A DNA stretch of 39,314 nucleotides. It comes from Zipacnadum sp036504235. GTDB taxonomy: Bacteria > Armatimonadota > Zipacnadia > Zipacnadales > Zipacnadaceae. Position 1 is the stretch's first letter. Each line of letters opens with the position of its first letter. Where the stretch lies: positions 1-39,314 of the forward strand of contig DASXVN010000043.1 of the NCBI GenBank assembly GCA_036504235.1, written 5' to 3'. A program made the translations under genes and the position numbers. Of this stretch, positions 8,512-18,014 are shown one piece after another. The notes under the pieces were generated by a model. It made no database searches, was not told where the DNA came from, and saw nothing but the letters and a program-made list of their open reading frames with translations.

Positions 8512-10383
8512 ATGCACAAACTCAGCCATGGTTTCACGTTCGGGGGAGGCGCGTTGGTTCTCGGCGCGGCAATGGCTCTGTCCCTGCTCTTCGGGGGAGC
8601 GCCGGCCCAAGCGCAGAGCCGCGAGGTAACCTCAGCCACGGTCGTGCCGATTCGCGACGCGAGCGGCAGTACCGATTCGCTGGCCGGCGCCAAAGCTACT
8701 GACGCGCTGGCGCTAGCGCTCGAGGACTCCAAAAACTACCGCATCATCGGGCGTGAAGACCTGGACCGGGCGCTGCGGAATCTGGACCTGACCCCTCCGC
8801 TCAATGAGCTGGAGCAGGCCCGGTTGGGGGCCGAGTTGCAGGTGGAGCAGGTCTTCACCGGCACACTTACCCGGCTGGCCGTCGGGAAGAACGGCAGCGT
8901 CACCGCCAGCCTGGACATGAGATCGTACAATGTGGCCATCGGGGCGGTGCTGAATGGCGCCGCGGTTACGGTGGACACCAAGCCGATTCCGCAATGGAAC
9001 GGCGACCAGATTCCCGTGATCAACGAAGCGCTGCGCGAAGTGGCGGAGCGAGCCGTGATCGAGATGGAGCGCATGCGGCTGCGCCACGGCAGCATCATGC
9101 TAGTCGACGAAAATGGCGTTATCACCACCGACCTGGGCATAAACGACGGGATCACCGTGGGGACCCGCCTGCTGGTCATGCGGGGCTTCTATCAGCCCGA
9201 GCGGGATAAGACCCTGATGCGAGCGATCGGGACCCTCGAAGTCCTGAGCTCTCAGGTGCGACTGTCGACCGCCACCTCAGTGGGTGGCCAAGTGCCCCGG
9301 ATCGGGGACCGCGTTTATCCGCTGTACAGCCCGCCGTCGGAGGTGCAGTCCTCCAAGCAAAAGCGGCAGACTACGCAGGGCCTGCGCAACATTGCCGGGC
9401 TGGGGATCATCCTGGGCATCGTGGCTACCGCTCTCGGCCCGCAAAGCAATAGCGCGCCGGGCGCCAACGTGGTGCTGTTCCAGCAGAGCCCCGGGGCGAC
9501 GCCGGTCATCCGGGTGAACCTGCAGCGGGGGATGAACCCGGATCCTGAACACACACACGTATGGCTGATCTATCGCGGGGGAAGTCCCGGTTTCATTGCG
9601 GACGCGACCTCCGGCAGCAACCCGTTGGTGGCCGCGATCGCACAGGGCAGCCTCAATTTCTATGAGGATACGCCCGACCGCCAGGTGGGGATCAGCTTCG
9701 CGAATTCGTTCTTCTTCTTCGACGCCAAAGGTGCGCAGCAGACCGCGACGACGACGATTACGTACAACCATCTGGAATTGGTGCCCGGTAATAGCTACTT
9801 CTACAAGGCGCGCCGGGTGGTTGATCCGCTGCGACCGATTCTGCCGCAGCAAGTGGGCCCGCAGCAGGTGCCGGTCGCGGTGACCTTCACGGTCACGCCG
9901 ACTGATGCGCTGAGCGAGGCAAGCCAGGCGGCCGGACCGGTCACCTACGCGCTGCCGCCCACGCAGGTCGATCCGACCCCGACTACGCCGGTGGACCCGA
10001 AGAACGCGACCTTTACCTGGGTTCCCTCCATCGGCCTGGATCAGTATCAGGTGCAGGTCTATGATGATCCGCTGCTGACTCACCTGGTGACGGCCAGTCC
10101 TATTCTGACCTCCACCGGCGAGACGCAGATGCGGTTCACCTTCAGCGACTTCGTCTTTGCGGGCAACACGACGTTCTACTGGGTGGTCGGCGGCCGGACT
10201 ATTGGCCAGGCCAGCCCGCAGTGCATCGTCGGCAGCCGCAAGTTCCCGTTCATACTGAGCACCAAGAGCACTTTCACAACCGTCAACCTGCCTCCCAATC
10301 CGGCGTCAGCGTCCGGGGCGACCAATGGTCGGCCCGCCGGGCTGCACGGGTTCTGGAATGAGCATCCCCGGTTCCCGCGCTAG
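8512..10383 (+). CDS. Exported CsgG/FlgT-like protein with membrane segment and Ig/FN3-like C-terminus
   Basis: A 623-residue exported protein. A signal peptide ends near APAQAQ (residue about 35). Residues about 38-180 resemble the CsgG/GNA1162 alpha-beta domain: a VVPIRDASG strand, a helix, YRIIGREDLDRAL, then a LGAELQVEQVFTGTL segment. Residues about 195-275 (SIMLVDENGVITTDLG...IGDRVYPLY) recall the small beta domain of FlgT-type proteins. A hydrophobic helix lies at about 290-309. The rest is beta-rich and Thr/Pro-rich with fibronectin-like strands (TFTWVPSIGLDQYQVQVYDD). There is no lipobox Cys, unlike CsgG itself. The layout (CsgG-like domain, one hydrophobic helix, FN3-like tail) is repeated in the 18015 protein, so the two may be paralogous parts of one envelope complex. 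Export of neighbouring proteins is an inference. AGGAGG (8493-8498) precedes the ATG at a rather long spacing. Confidence 0.7.
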   Translation: MHKLSHGFTFGGGALVLGAAMALSLLFGGAPAQAQSREVTSATVVPIRDASGSTDSLAGAKATDALALALEDSKNYRIIGREDLDRALRNLDLTPPLNELEQARLGAELQVEQVFTGTLTRLAVGKNGSVTASLDMRSYNVAIGAVLNGAAVTVDTKPIPQWNGDQIPVINEALREVAERAVIEMERMRLRHGSIMLVDENGVITTDLGINDGITVGTRLLVMRGFYQPERDKTLMRAIGTLEVLSSQVRLSTATSVGGQVPRIGDRVYPLYSPPSEVQSSKQKRQTTQGLRNIAGLGIILGIVATALGPQSNSAPGANVVLFQQSPGATPVIRVNLQRGMNPDPEHTHVWLIYRGGSPGFIADATSGSNPLVAAIAQGSLNFYEDTPDRQVGISFANSFFFFDAKGAQQTATTTITYNHLELVPGNSYFYKARRVVDPLRPILPQQVGPQQVPVAVTFTVTPTDALSEASQAAGPVTYALPPTQVDPTPTTPVDPKNATFTWVPSIGLDQYQVQVYDDPLLTHLVTASPILTSTGETQMRFTFSDFVFAGNTTFYWVVGGRTIGQASPQCIVGSRKFPFILSTKSTFTTVNLPPNPASASGATNGRPAGLHGFWNEHPRFPR

Positions 10384-10432
10384 CTACAAGGTAGCAGCGG
10401 TAGCCCGGGGTCGGGGTTGAGCGAGGGGTTAC

Positions 10433-11611
10433 GTGAAGCGTAGCGTAGTGACAATCGGCGTTATCCTGGCGGTGCTGGGGGCGGGTTACCCCGCCCGGGC
10501 TGCCGCCACGGTTTCGCCGTGGACGCTGATGGTGTACCTACGCACGGACGGCGGGCTGGCGCAAGCTGCCGCGGGTTACGTGGAGCAGTTCTGCGCCGCC
10601 GCGGGGCCGGACGTGCGAGTGGTGGCTCAGATCGAGGATGCGCAGCGCCCCGGGGAGGGGCGGCGCCTGGTGGTTGCGGCGGACAGCGCCAAGTGGGAGC
10701 CGGGCGAGGTCCGCGGTGACATGGGAAGCGCCGAGGCCTTTGCGGATTTCCTGCGCTGGGCGCAGGACCGAGCCCCGGCCCAACGGTACGCCCTGGTCAT
10801 TCTGGCTCACGGCGATCCGCCCTCCGGGGAGCTGGAGGCGCCGAGGGGCAGTCTGAGGGCAGAGGCCGTGGCGGCCGGGCTGGCGCAGCCGGGACTGTCG
10901 GTTCCCGAGGTAGTATTCTTCGACTGCTGCTACACCGGCAGTCTGCAGACCGCGAGCAGCCTGGCAGGAAAAGCGCGGTATCTGGTCGCCTCGACCGGTC
11001 TTTTGTACGCGCCAGGCCTGCCCTGGGGCAGCATCGTCAAGCGCTTGAGCGCGAATGCCAGTATGTCGGGGCGGGATCTGACCGTGGTAGCGCTGGAAGA
11101 GGCGCGGCGGTTCTGGGCTCGGGAAGCGCTGCCGGCCGGGCTGGTGATCGTGGACTTGCGCCGCGTGCCGGAGCTGGAGCTGGCGGTGGAGGAACTGGCG
11201 ACGGCGGCGATTCCCGTGATGGAGGAGCTGGTCGCGGACCTCACCGCAGCGCGCGGGCGCAGCGCTAGTTGGGGACCGCGCGGGGAGATCGTGGAAGTGG
11301 GCGCGTTCGCTGCCGCCCTCGCCCAGTTGACCCCGTTGAAGACGGTGGCCGAGTGCGCTCGTGCGGTGGGAGAGGCGGCGGATGCCGCGACGGTGGCGGT
11401 GTGGTCGCAACACCTGAGCAGCAACGAGGAAGAAGTGGGCGGCCTGGGCATAGATTTTCCGCTGGGGCTGGCGGCGACGGGGCGGCCGGCGGGAGGGGGC
11501 GCCGCAAGGGCGGGAAGCTGGGAGCGCCTGATGTCCGCCTATTCGCGGCACATGCGGGGCCAGATGCAGGCGGCCGCAGCCACAGGGAGTTTGCCGCGCT
11601 CGGTAAAGTAG
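10433..11611 (+). CDS. Clostripain-like (peptidase C11, clan CD) exported cysteine protease
   Basis: A 392-residue exported protein with a signal peptide (MKRSVV..., cleavage near ARAA, residue 24). The mature start WTLMVYLRTDGGL matches the clostripain-family opening WT-x-MVY-x-x-x-D. A candidate catalytic His lies in LVILAHG (H126), and a candidate nucleophile Cys in VVFFDCCYTGS (C165 or C166), followed by ARYLVAST, the family's LVAS-type segment. Family members cleave after Arg or Lys and often mature by self-cleavage. The doubled Cys and weak C-terminal half make activity less certain. It starts at GTG with GAGGGG just upstream and lies 50 bp after the CsgG-like gene. As the only intact protease candidate in the locus, it may process the large neighbouring proteins (inference). 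Confidence 0.78.
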   Translation: MKRSVVTIGVILAVLGAGYPARAAATVSPWTLMVYLRTDGGLAQAAAGYVEQFCAAAGPDVRVVAQIEDAQRPGEGRRLVVAADSAKWEPGEVRGDMGSAEAFADFLRWAQDRAPAQRYALVILAHGDPPSGELEAPRGSLRAEAVAAGLAQPGLSVPEVVFFDCCYTGSLQTASSLAGKARYLVASTGLLYAPGLPWGSIVKRLSANASMSGRDLTVVALEEARRFWAREALPAGLVIVDLRRVPELELAVEELATAAIPVMEELVADLTAARGRSASWGPRGEIVEVGAFAAALAQLTPLKTVAECARAVGEAADAATVAVWSQHLSSNEEEVGGLGIDFPLGLAATGRPAGGGAARAGSWERLMSAYSRHMRGQMQAAAATGSLPRSVK

Positions 11612-11773
11612 GACCGCGATTTTTGAGAGATGGCACCAAACGTAGAGCTGGGCGCGAGTCGCAACCGGGGAGGGCAACAGATCTTGTCTGCAGCAGAAAT
11701 CGGAGCAAGGGACTGCCGGCGGCGGCAGTCGTCAACAAGCTGCCTTCCAGGGCGGCCGCGAGGAGGTCACAAG
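11612..11773 (+). other. Intergenic leader with hairpin
   Basis: A 162-bp gap inside the exported-protein run. A GACTGCC/GGCAGTC hairpin with loop GGCGGC lies at 11711-11730 and has no T-run, so it is not an intrinsic terminator. AGGAGG at 11761-11766 serves the GTG at 11774. No promoter was recognised. Confidence 0.4.
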
Positions 11774-14700
11774 GTGAACGGGGGCATTAGGATGGGTATC
11801 CACCTCACACCGGGCAGGGTTCTGCTGCTGCTGGCCGTCCTCAGTCTAGGCGCGCTGACGGGTGCGCCGGCGCGGTCGGCGGTACTCAGCGGCCCGGTGC
11901 AAGCCTTGTTCGCGGCGCCGGAGCGTGCCGGTAGTACCGCAGTCGTGGAGGTGTGGTTCACCAGCGCCGCCGCTGCTGACCAGGCCAACTTCAGGGCGGT
12001 CGGGGCGCAGGTGCAGTTCCGCGCCGGTCGGCGGCTGCAGTGCCGGGTGCCGGTTAGCCAACTGGGGGCGCTGGGCGCTTTGCCGGGGGTCGTCTCCGTG
12101 ACCTTGCCCTCGCCGCTAGTTTCGCCGCAAATTCCGGGCGGCTTGAGCGCCGCGCGGGCTGCGTTCCGCGCCACGAGCGGCCCGCGTACGGCCGCGATTT
12201 ACGGGTTTGGCGCCACGGTCAGCCAGGCCGTCCAGCTTACCAACGCCAGTGCCTTCCAGGCCAACGGTATCGCTGGACTGGGGTCGACCATCGCGATCAT
12301 CGCCACCGGCTTCGCCGGAGCGGCCGACGCCGAAATCCCTAACCACTCCTCAATTTCCTTCCGGGCCGATGAAGGCATGGGCTCGGACGCTACCGGCACC
12401 GCCATGGCGGAACTGGTGGCCGATATGGCCCCGCAGGCGGGGCAGACGCTGATCGCCGTCGACACCACGCTGAGCCTGCGGCAAGCCATCAACTATGTGG
12501 CCGCCAACAAGTTCACCGCCGCGGTCTGTGCCGTGTCCAGTGTCGAGGGTCCCTTTGACGGCAGCGACATGGTGTCACAGGCCCTGCCCAACGCGACCAA
12601 CGCTGGTGTCTTCTGGGTGCAGGCAGCCGGGGACCTGGCGCAACGCCACTGGCAGGGGCAGTTCTCCGACCTGGATGGCGATGGTTTCCAGGACCTGAAC
12701 GGCGGCACCGGCATCGCGCTGAATCTGCCGGCAGGTGACTTCCAGGCCTTCCTGTCCTGGTATCAGTCCGCGGGAGCGACCACCGCGCAGGATTACGACT
12801 TGGCGCTGTATCAGGGCTCGGGGACGAGCGCGCCGCTGATTGCCCAGTCGAGCATCACGCAAAACGGGATGACGCCGCCGGCGGAATTCCTGCTGGCCCA
12901 CGTGCCGGCCGCCGGTGTGTATGAACTGCGCATCAAGGTCATCAACGCGAACCTGTCGAAGCCGGACTTCTTCCAGCTGTATACGCCGAGCGTCGACATG
13001 CCCTCCACGATCGCGGTGCCGGCGAACAGCTTGCCGTCGCCTGCGATGTCCCCGGCGGCATTCACGGTGGGGGCGACCTGGGGGAGCCTGCTGGTGCCGT
13101 CGCAGTTGGGGAGCGGCGTGGACAGCATTGAGTCATTTAGCGGGCAGGGGCCGACGATTTCCGGGCTGCTGAAGCCGGATATGGTGGCGCCGGACCGGGT
13201 GAGCACGAGCCTCGCGGCCTTCACGCCCTTCCTGTCCACCGCCGCGGCGGCGGCGCATATGGGCGGCGCGGTCGGGCTGCTATTCTCCGAAGATCGGAAT
13301 CGGACGCCGGACGCGATCAAGCGGATTCTGCTGCGACAGGCGATCAAGCTGCCCGCGGACGGGACGTCGCCTAACGACATATATGGAGCGGGTCGGCTGA
13401 ACCTCCGGGTCGGCATCGACACCGAGGCGCCGTCGATCACCATCTTCTACCCGCAGAACAGCACGACGATCTCCAGCCGCACGCCGCTGGTCCGCGCGAA
13501 GATCACGGATACCGGCAACGGAGTTAACCCGGCCACCATCGTCCTGAAGATTGACGGGGTAGCGGTGACGGGGTTCATCTTCGATGCGAGTACCGGATTT
13601 CTCAGTTACGTGGTGACGAATCCGCTATCGCTGACCAGCCATCAGATCACAATAGACGCCTCCGACAACGCCGGGAACGCGGCTACGGAGGCCGTCGTCA
13701 ACTTCCGCATCGCCTTGCCGACGCTGGAGGCGGGGCTGCATCTGTTCTCGCTGCCGTACACCTTCGCGCCGACCAAGTTCCCGACGCCGCAGCAATTGTT
13801 CGGAATGACGACGGGCATACAGGTGGCGCGCTGGTGGCCGGGGGACGGTCAGTATCACATCTATCCGGACCCCTACGCGACCTTCTCGCCGCCGGATGCG
13901 GTGGAGCCGGGCGCCGTGGTGCCCAAGCCGCCGGCCGGACTGGCGTACTTTGTCAACCTGGCCGCGCCGGCCACGCTGAACATCACGGGGACGCCGGTAT
14001 CGGGGCTGGACGAGTACGATATCCAGTTGCCGGTGGGGTCGCGCGCGCCGCTGGGGTGGAACATGATCGGCTGCCCGTTCTTGAGCGCGGTCGACTTTGG
14101 CAGCGTGCAGTTCGTGACCAAAGGTGTGCACCAGACGCTGGCGCAGGCGGTCGCGGCGGGAGTCACGGACGGCGTACTGTTCGGCTTCCGCACCACGGCC
14201 TCGGGCGGGTTCTACACCTTCCCGACGGACCCCTTCGCCGCAGTGCTGGAGCCCTTCCAGGGCTACTGGCTGCATGTGCTGAAAGATACGACGATGGTGC
14301 TGTTCCCGCCGGCTGTGGCCATGCAGATGCCGATGTCCACCAACCCGGTGGCCGCGGCGTCGAGCAAGGGCTGGCGGCTGCAACTGGTTAGCTCGGCGGC
14401 CGGTCACGTTGACCCCTGCGCCTTCGTGGGGATGAACTCGGCCGCGCCGGCGCAGTACAGTCCGCTGTGGGCCGTCGGCGAGCCGCCGGCCGTGGACGAT
14501 GTGCTGCAGGCCGCGCTAGTGGAGAAGAACTGGGGCGAGCGCTCCGGGCAGTACGCGCAGGTTATCAAGCCGGCCGCGGGCGCGCAGGAGTGGGAGCTGC
14601 AGGTGGTCTGCCGGCAGCCGAACACCGACGTTGCGGTGCGCTGGCCGGAGCTTAACGCCGTCGTACCGAGCGGCGTGACCCTGCTGCTGCAGGATATTGA

Positions 14701-15106
14701 TACGGGCGAGGAAGTCTACATGCGGACCTCGGCGGGGTATACATTCAACTCCGGACCCCAGGGCGGTGTACGGCGCCTGCGCGTCATCGCTTCGACCGGG
14801 ACTGCCTCCAACTTGAGTCTCTCGGGCGTCAGTGCCCAGGCGACGGCTGGCGGCAACGTGGCCTTCACCTACGCGCTGTCGCAACCGGCCGAGGTGGGCG
14901 CGGAGATCCGCAATATTTCGGGTGTGATGATCAAGCAGTTCGCGACTCGGCACGGCGCCAGCGGTTCGGTGGAGTTGCTGGTCTGGAACGGGCGCAGCGA
15001 TCGGGGTAGCAAGGTGCCCGCGGGGCGCTATCTCGTGCGGATTACCGCGCGGACGGATAAAGGGCAGACGGTACAGGCGATTCGGCCCTTTGAGGTTATT
15101 CCTTGA
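11774..15106 (+). CDS. Exported subtilase-fold pseudoprotease with shared C-terminal module
   Basis: About 1,110 residues, exported (hydrophobic segment 14-30, cleavage near APARSA). Residues about 168-545 follow the subtilisin (S8) fold, but every catalytic position is replaced. The Asp of the D-T-G motif is A177 (IAIIATGF). The His of HGT is T207 (ATGTAMAELVADMAP). The oxyanion Asn of AAGN is D287. The Ser of GTSxAxPH is A490 (LSTAAAAAHMGG). Scaffold motifs such as SFSGQGP...LKPDMVAP and FSDLDGDGFQD remain. Residues about 550-645 form an Ig-like domain, and about 654-1110 the GYWL/LIGCPF, VYMRTS and FlgD-like Ig module shared with the 3406 and 15142 proteins. The start GTG 11774 has AGGAGG seven bases upstream; in-frame codons further up lack a site and precede an implausible N-terminus. 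Probably a binding or structural protein. Confidence 0.85.
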   Translation: MNGGIRMGIHLTPGRVLLLLAVLSLGALTGAPARSAVLSGPVQALFAAPERAGSTAVVEVWFTSAAAADQANFRAVGAQVQFRAGRRLQCRVPVSQLGALGALPGVVSVTLPSPLVSPQIPGGLSAARAAFRATSGPRTAAIYGFGATVSQAVQLTNASAFQANGIAGLGSTIAIIATGFAGAADAEIPNHSSISFRADEGMGSDATGTAMAELVADMAPQAGQTLIAVDTTLSLRQAINYVAANKFTAAVCAVSSVEGPFDGSDMVSQALPNATNAGVFWVQAAGDLAQRHWQGQFSDLDGDGFQDLNGGTGIALNLPAGDFQAFLSWYQSAGATTAQDYDLALYQGSGTSAPLIAQSSITQNGMTPPAEFLLAHVPAAGVYELRIKVINANLSKPDFFQLYTPSVDMPSTIAVPANSLPSPAMSPAAFTVGATWGSLLVPSQLGSGVDSIESFSGQGPTISGLLKPDMVAPDRVSTSLAAFTPFLSTAAAAAHMGGAVGLLFSEDRNRTPDAIKRILLRQAIKLPADGTSPNDIYGAGRLNLRVGIDTEAPSITIFYPQNSTTISSRTPLVRAKITDTGNGVNPATIVLKIDGVAVTGFIFDASTGFLSYVVTNPLSLTSHQITIDASDNAGNAATEAVVNFRIALPTLEAGLHLFSLPYTFAPTKFPTPQQLFGMTTGIQVARWWPGDGQYHIYPDPYATFSPPDAVEPGAVVPKPPAGLAYFVNLAAPATLNITGTPVSGLDEYDIQLPVGSRAPLGWNMIGCPFLSAVDFGSVQFVTKGVHQTLAQAVAAGVTDGVLFGFRTTASGGFYTFPTDPFAAVLEPFQGYWLHVLKDTTMVLFPPAVAMQMPMSTNPVAAASSKGWRLQLVSSAAGHVDPCAFVGMNSAAPAQYSPLWAVGEPPAVDDVLQAALVEKNWGERSGQYAQVIKPAAGAQEWELQVVCRQPNTDVAVRWPELNAVVPSGVTLLLQDIDTGEEVYMRTSAGYTFNSGPQGGVRRLRVIASTGTASNLSLSGVSAQATAGGNVAFTYALSQPAEVGAEIRNISGVMIKQFATRHGASGSVELLVWNGRSDRGSKVPAGRYLVRITARTDKGQTVQAIRPFEVIP

Positions 15107-15141
15107 GTCTCGTGGTCGCTGGTGAGAGGAGAGACCGAATA

Positions 15142-17958
15142 GTGCATTGTAGCCATCAGATGAAGAAACTGCTGAGCGCGGGTCTGGCCCTCGCCGGAGC
15201 TATCGCGTTGCTGCTGCCGGCGGTGTCGCCGGTGGCGGCGCAGGTGGGCAACCAGGCGCTCCTGGATATCACCCAGCCGGGGGGACTCATGCGCGTGCAG
15301 ATTGGCGCGCCGAGCCTGGTGCAGGTGGGCACTGACTTCTGGTTCCGGCCCGCGGGGCGCTTCCAGTTCATGACCGGGCCGACCGCGCCGATAGGGGGGG
15401 ATCCGACCCGCACCGGTGACGAGAATAAGGCGATCCTCAGCAAGTCCTTCACCGGGACCAACGGGTTCATCGGCTACACCTCCATGCTGCAGTTCTCGGT
15501 GGACACCACGGTGGCCGGGGCGGCTAACCCGGTGGCGCTGTTCGACACCTACGCGGCGATGGATGCGGCGGACGTGCAGGCCAATGCCGGCAACTTGCCC
15601 AACTTCTGGCCGGTGCCGCTGACGAGCAACGGGCGCGGCGCTTCCGGTACTTCGCTGATTCCGCTGACGGATGTGGGCCCGACGGGTAGCTCGCTGCAGG
15701 TCTTCCACAACTACAAACTGATCGGCGACGCTCTCTTCCTGGAGCTGGTCGTGACTAATACCGACACGACGACCCATAGCGTCGGGGTGCGCTGGGCTTT
15801 CGATACCGGCTTTGGCGGCACGAACGCGAACGACGGCAGCTCGATATTGCTGCCGGGGGGCACGCAGTTCTCGACGGAGCGGGTACTGCCGGACGCCAGC
15901 GTCGCGAGCTCCGTTTTGCCGACGAGTTGGGTGTCTTACGACGACCCGACGAATCCGCTGATCTCCGTCAAGGGGCTGCTGGATAACGCCGAGGTGCGCT
16001 CCAACGGCTTCGCCGGCTCGTCCGCGGGTGTTCCCAATGCCGTAGAGTTCGGGATGTGGAATCGGATCGCCGCGGCCGGGTTCAGTTTTGTGCCCAACCC
16101 GGGGATTGCGCTGACCGGAACGGATTGGGGCGTGGGCGTCAAGTGGAATGAGACCGCCATTGCTCCGGGAGCTTCGCGGCGCTTCGTTACCTACATTGCG
16201 TACGGCGCGTCGACCTCGAACTATGATACGCCCTTTGCCACTATGAGCTATGGGCCGGCGCGTTTGCAGCAGGCCAATGGGGACGACCCTAATACGCCCG
16301 ACAAGGTGGAGAGCTACTACTACGTCGACGGGCAGGGGCGGTCGCTGTTCCCGCTATCGGTTTTCGTGGACAACTACGGATCGACCTCGCTGATCGGGGC
16401 GAGTGCGTCCATCAATCTGCCCACCGGGCTGGAACTGATCCCCGCCACGCAGGCGCGCACGCAGTCGCTGGGCGTGGTGCCGCGCGATCAATTGCTGGGC
16501 GCCACCTGGACGGTGAACGCCGACACGGCGCGCCCCGGCGTGCTGGCGGTCGGACTGACGGGCCCCCGCGGGCGCATGGTGGACCGGAGCATCTTCATCC
16601 CGGCGGTGCCGGTGCTGAACCCCATCATCTCCAGCAGTGGTTTGGAAATGGTGTCGATCCCGTATGCCTTCACCAATAACGACGCGGAGCATGTGTTCCA
16701 GTCGCTGGGCGGCCTGCAGCCGGGGCAGCTCGGCACGCTGATTCGCTGGGACCCGGTGAGCCTGATGTATCGGTGGTTCCCGGACCCGTTTGTGACCAAC
16801 ATCCAACTGGGGCTGGGGTACTGGCTGCTCAACCGCGCCGGGGTGCAGATCGTGCTGCCCTCGGACGCGACCCCGCTGCCTTTGACGAACCCGGTAACCG
16901 TGGATCTGACCAAGGGCTGGAACCAGATTGGCGACCCCTTTGTGCTGCCGATGCGCTTTGATTCGATGGACGTGATCACGTCTCGAGGCGCTCAGATCAG
17001 CATGATCCAGGCCATCAGTCAGGGCCTGCTGCAGGCCACCGTGTTCGCCTACGATCCGGTCGCCCGGCAGTATGTCTGGACCGGGGACCTGAGCAAGATT
17101 CGGCTTGACCCGTTCGTGGGCTACTGGATTCTGGCCTATGACAACATCTCGTTGGTCATGCCGCCGCCCACCCAGGTGATCCTGGCGCAGACGCCGCTCC
17201 AGACCGTGGCCGCGGCGAGCCAGGGCGGATGGCAGACGTCGCTGGTGCTGAGCGGCAACAATCAGCCGACCGCGACTCGCGCCTTTGGGCTGCGGCCCGG
17301 GGCGCGCGATGAAGCCGATCCGCGCGATATCGTGGCACCGCCGGCGCCACTGGGCGCGCAGGCGGAGGCCGTTTTTGTCACTCCGCAAGGGCAGCAGCCG
17401 GGCCGGTACGTGGACATCAAGTCCGCCGACGGGGCGCAGAAGGCGTGGTACCTGCAGGTGAGCAGCGCGCGGGCGCAGCAGGGCATGACGCTGTCGTGGC
17501 CTGACCTGTCGACCGTGCCGGAGAGCCTGGTGCCGATTCTGCAGGACACCGCGACCGGAGCCTGCATGTACATGCGGACGACCGCGCGGTATAGCTTCGA
17601 CATGGCCGAGGCGGGCACGCGCCTGTTCAAGATTACGGTGCAGCCGCGAGACAGCGGCGCGCCGCTGTTGAGTGGCGTGCAGGCGCAAGCGGCCGCGGGC
17701 GGGAACTACAACTTCACGTACACGCTGGCCGCGGCGGCAGCGGTAGACGTCCAGATTCGGAACATCGCCGGCCTGGTGGTGCGGCGAGTGGCTTCCGGCC
17801 AAGTCTCCGCGGCCGGGGCGAACAGCCTCGCGTGGAATGGCCGCTCGGATTCCGGAAGTCGGTTGCCGGCCGGTCGGTACCTGTGTCAGATCACGGCGCA
17901 CGCGCCCGAAAGCGGGCAGACCAGCAGTCTAGTTACCACCTTTGAAGTAACCCGGTAG
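15142..17958 (+). CDS. Large exported beta-rich protein with shared C-terminal module
   Basis: About 938 residues with a signal peptide (MKKLLSAGLALAG..., cleavage near PVAAQ). Residues about 35-380 are a beta-rich domain of unknown family (LLDITQPGGLMRVQIGAP, FLELVVTNTDTTTHSVGVRW, FGMWNR). Residues about 380-490 look like an Ig-like segment. From about 499 the chain has the same module as the 3406 and 11774 proteins: GLGYWLL and WNQIGDPF, then FVGYWIL, a WPDL...ATGACMYMRTT segment, and a FlgD-like Ig ending (VQIRNIAG...LAWNGRSDSG...PAGRYL). GTG 15142 is chosen because AGGAGA (15127-15132) lies nine bases upstream; ATG 15160 is a possible alternative. The gap to the upstream gene is 35 bp, so co-transcription is likely. 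No catalytic motif is visible. Confidence 0.78.
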   Translation: MHCSHQMKKLLSAGLALAGAIALLLPAVSPVAAQVGNQALLDITQPGGLMRVQIGAPSLVQVGTDFWFRPAGRFQFMTGPTAPIGGDPTRTGDENKAILSKSFTGTNGFIGYTSMLQFSVDTTVAGAANPVALFDTYAAMDAADVQANAGNLPNFWPVPLTSNGRGASGTSLIPLTDVGPTGSSLQVFHNYKLIGDALFLELVVTNTDTTTHSVGVRWAFDTGFGGTNANDGSSILLPGGTQFSTERVLPDASVASSVLPTSWVSYDDPTNPLISVKGLLDNAEVRSNGFAGSSAGVPNAVEFGMWNRIAAAGFSFVPNPGIALTGTDWGVGVKWNETAIAPGASRRFVTYIAYGASTSNYDTPFATMSYGPARLQQANGDDPNTPDKVESYYYVDGQGRSLFPLSVFVDNYGSTSLIGASASINLPTGLELIPATQARTQSLGVVPRDQLLGATWTVNADTARPGVLAVGLTGPRGRMVDRSIFIPAVPVLNPIISSSGLEMVSIPYAFTNNDAEHVFQSLGGLQPGQLGTLIRWDPVSLMYRWFPDPFVTNIQLGLGYWLLNRAGVQIVLPSDATPLPLTNPVTVDLTKGWNQIGDPFVLPMRFDSMDVITSRGAQISMIQAISQGLLQATVFAYDPVARQYVWTGDLSKIRLDPFVGYWILAYDNISLVMPPPTQVILAQTPLQTVAAASQGGWQTSLVLSGNNQPTATRAFGLRPGARDEADPRDIVAPPAPLGAQAEAVFVTPQGQQPGRYVDIKSADGAQKAWYLQVSSARAQQGMTLSWPDLSTVPESLVPILQDTATGACMYMRTTARYSFDMAEAGTRLFKITVQPRDSGAPLLSGVQAQAAAGGNYNFTYTLAAAAAVDVQIRNIAGLVVRRVASGQVSAAGANSLAWNGRSDSGSRLPAGRYLCQITAHAPESGQTSSLVTTFEVTR

Positions 17959-18014
17959 GCGGGGTTCCCGCTCACGGGAGTCTGCCTCACGCCATCAAGG
18001 GGGCCCAATAAGCA

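Noticed and set aside
10384..10432. Possible GEMM-type (c-di-GMP) riboswitch tail before the C11 protease (GGTAGCAGCGG)
   Set aside because: Only a short resemblance; the gap is 49 bp, too short for the aptamer, and the GACGCAAAGCC core is absent.
11630..11773. Translation of the pseudo-subtilase from in-frame ATG 11630
   Set aside because: The added residues precede the signal peptide, are not export-like and lack a ribosome site; GTG 11774 has AGGAGG at ideal distance.
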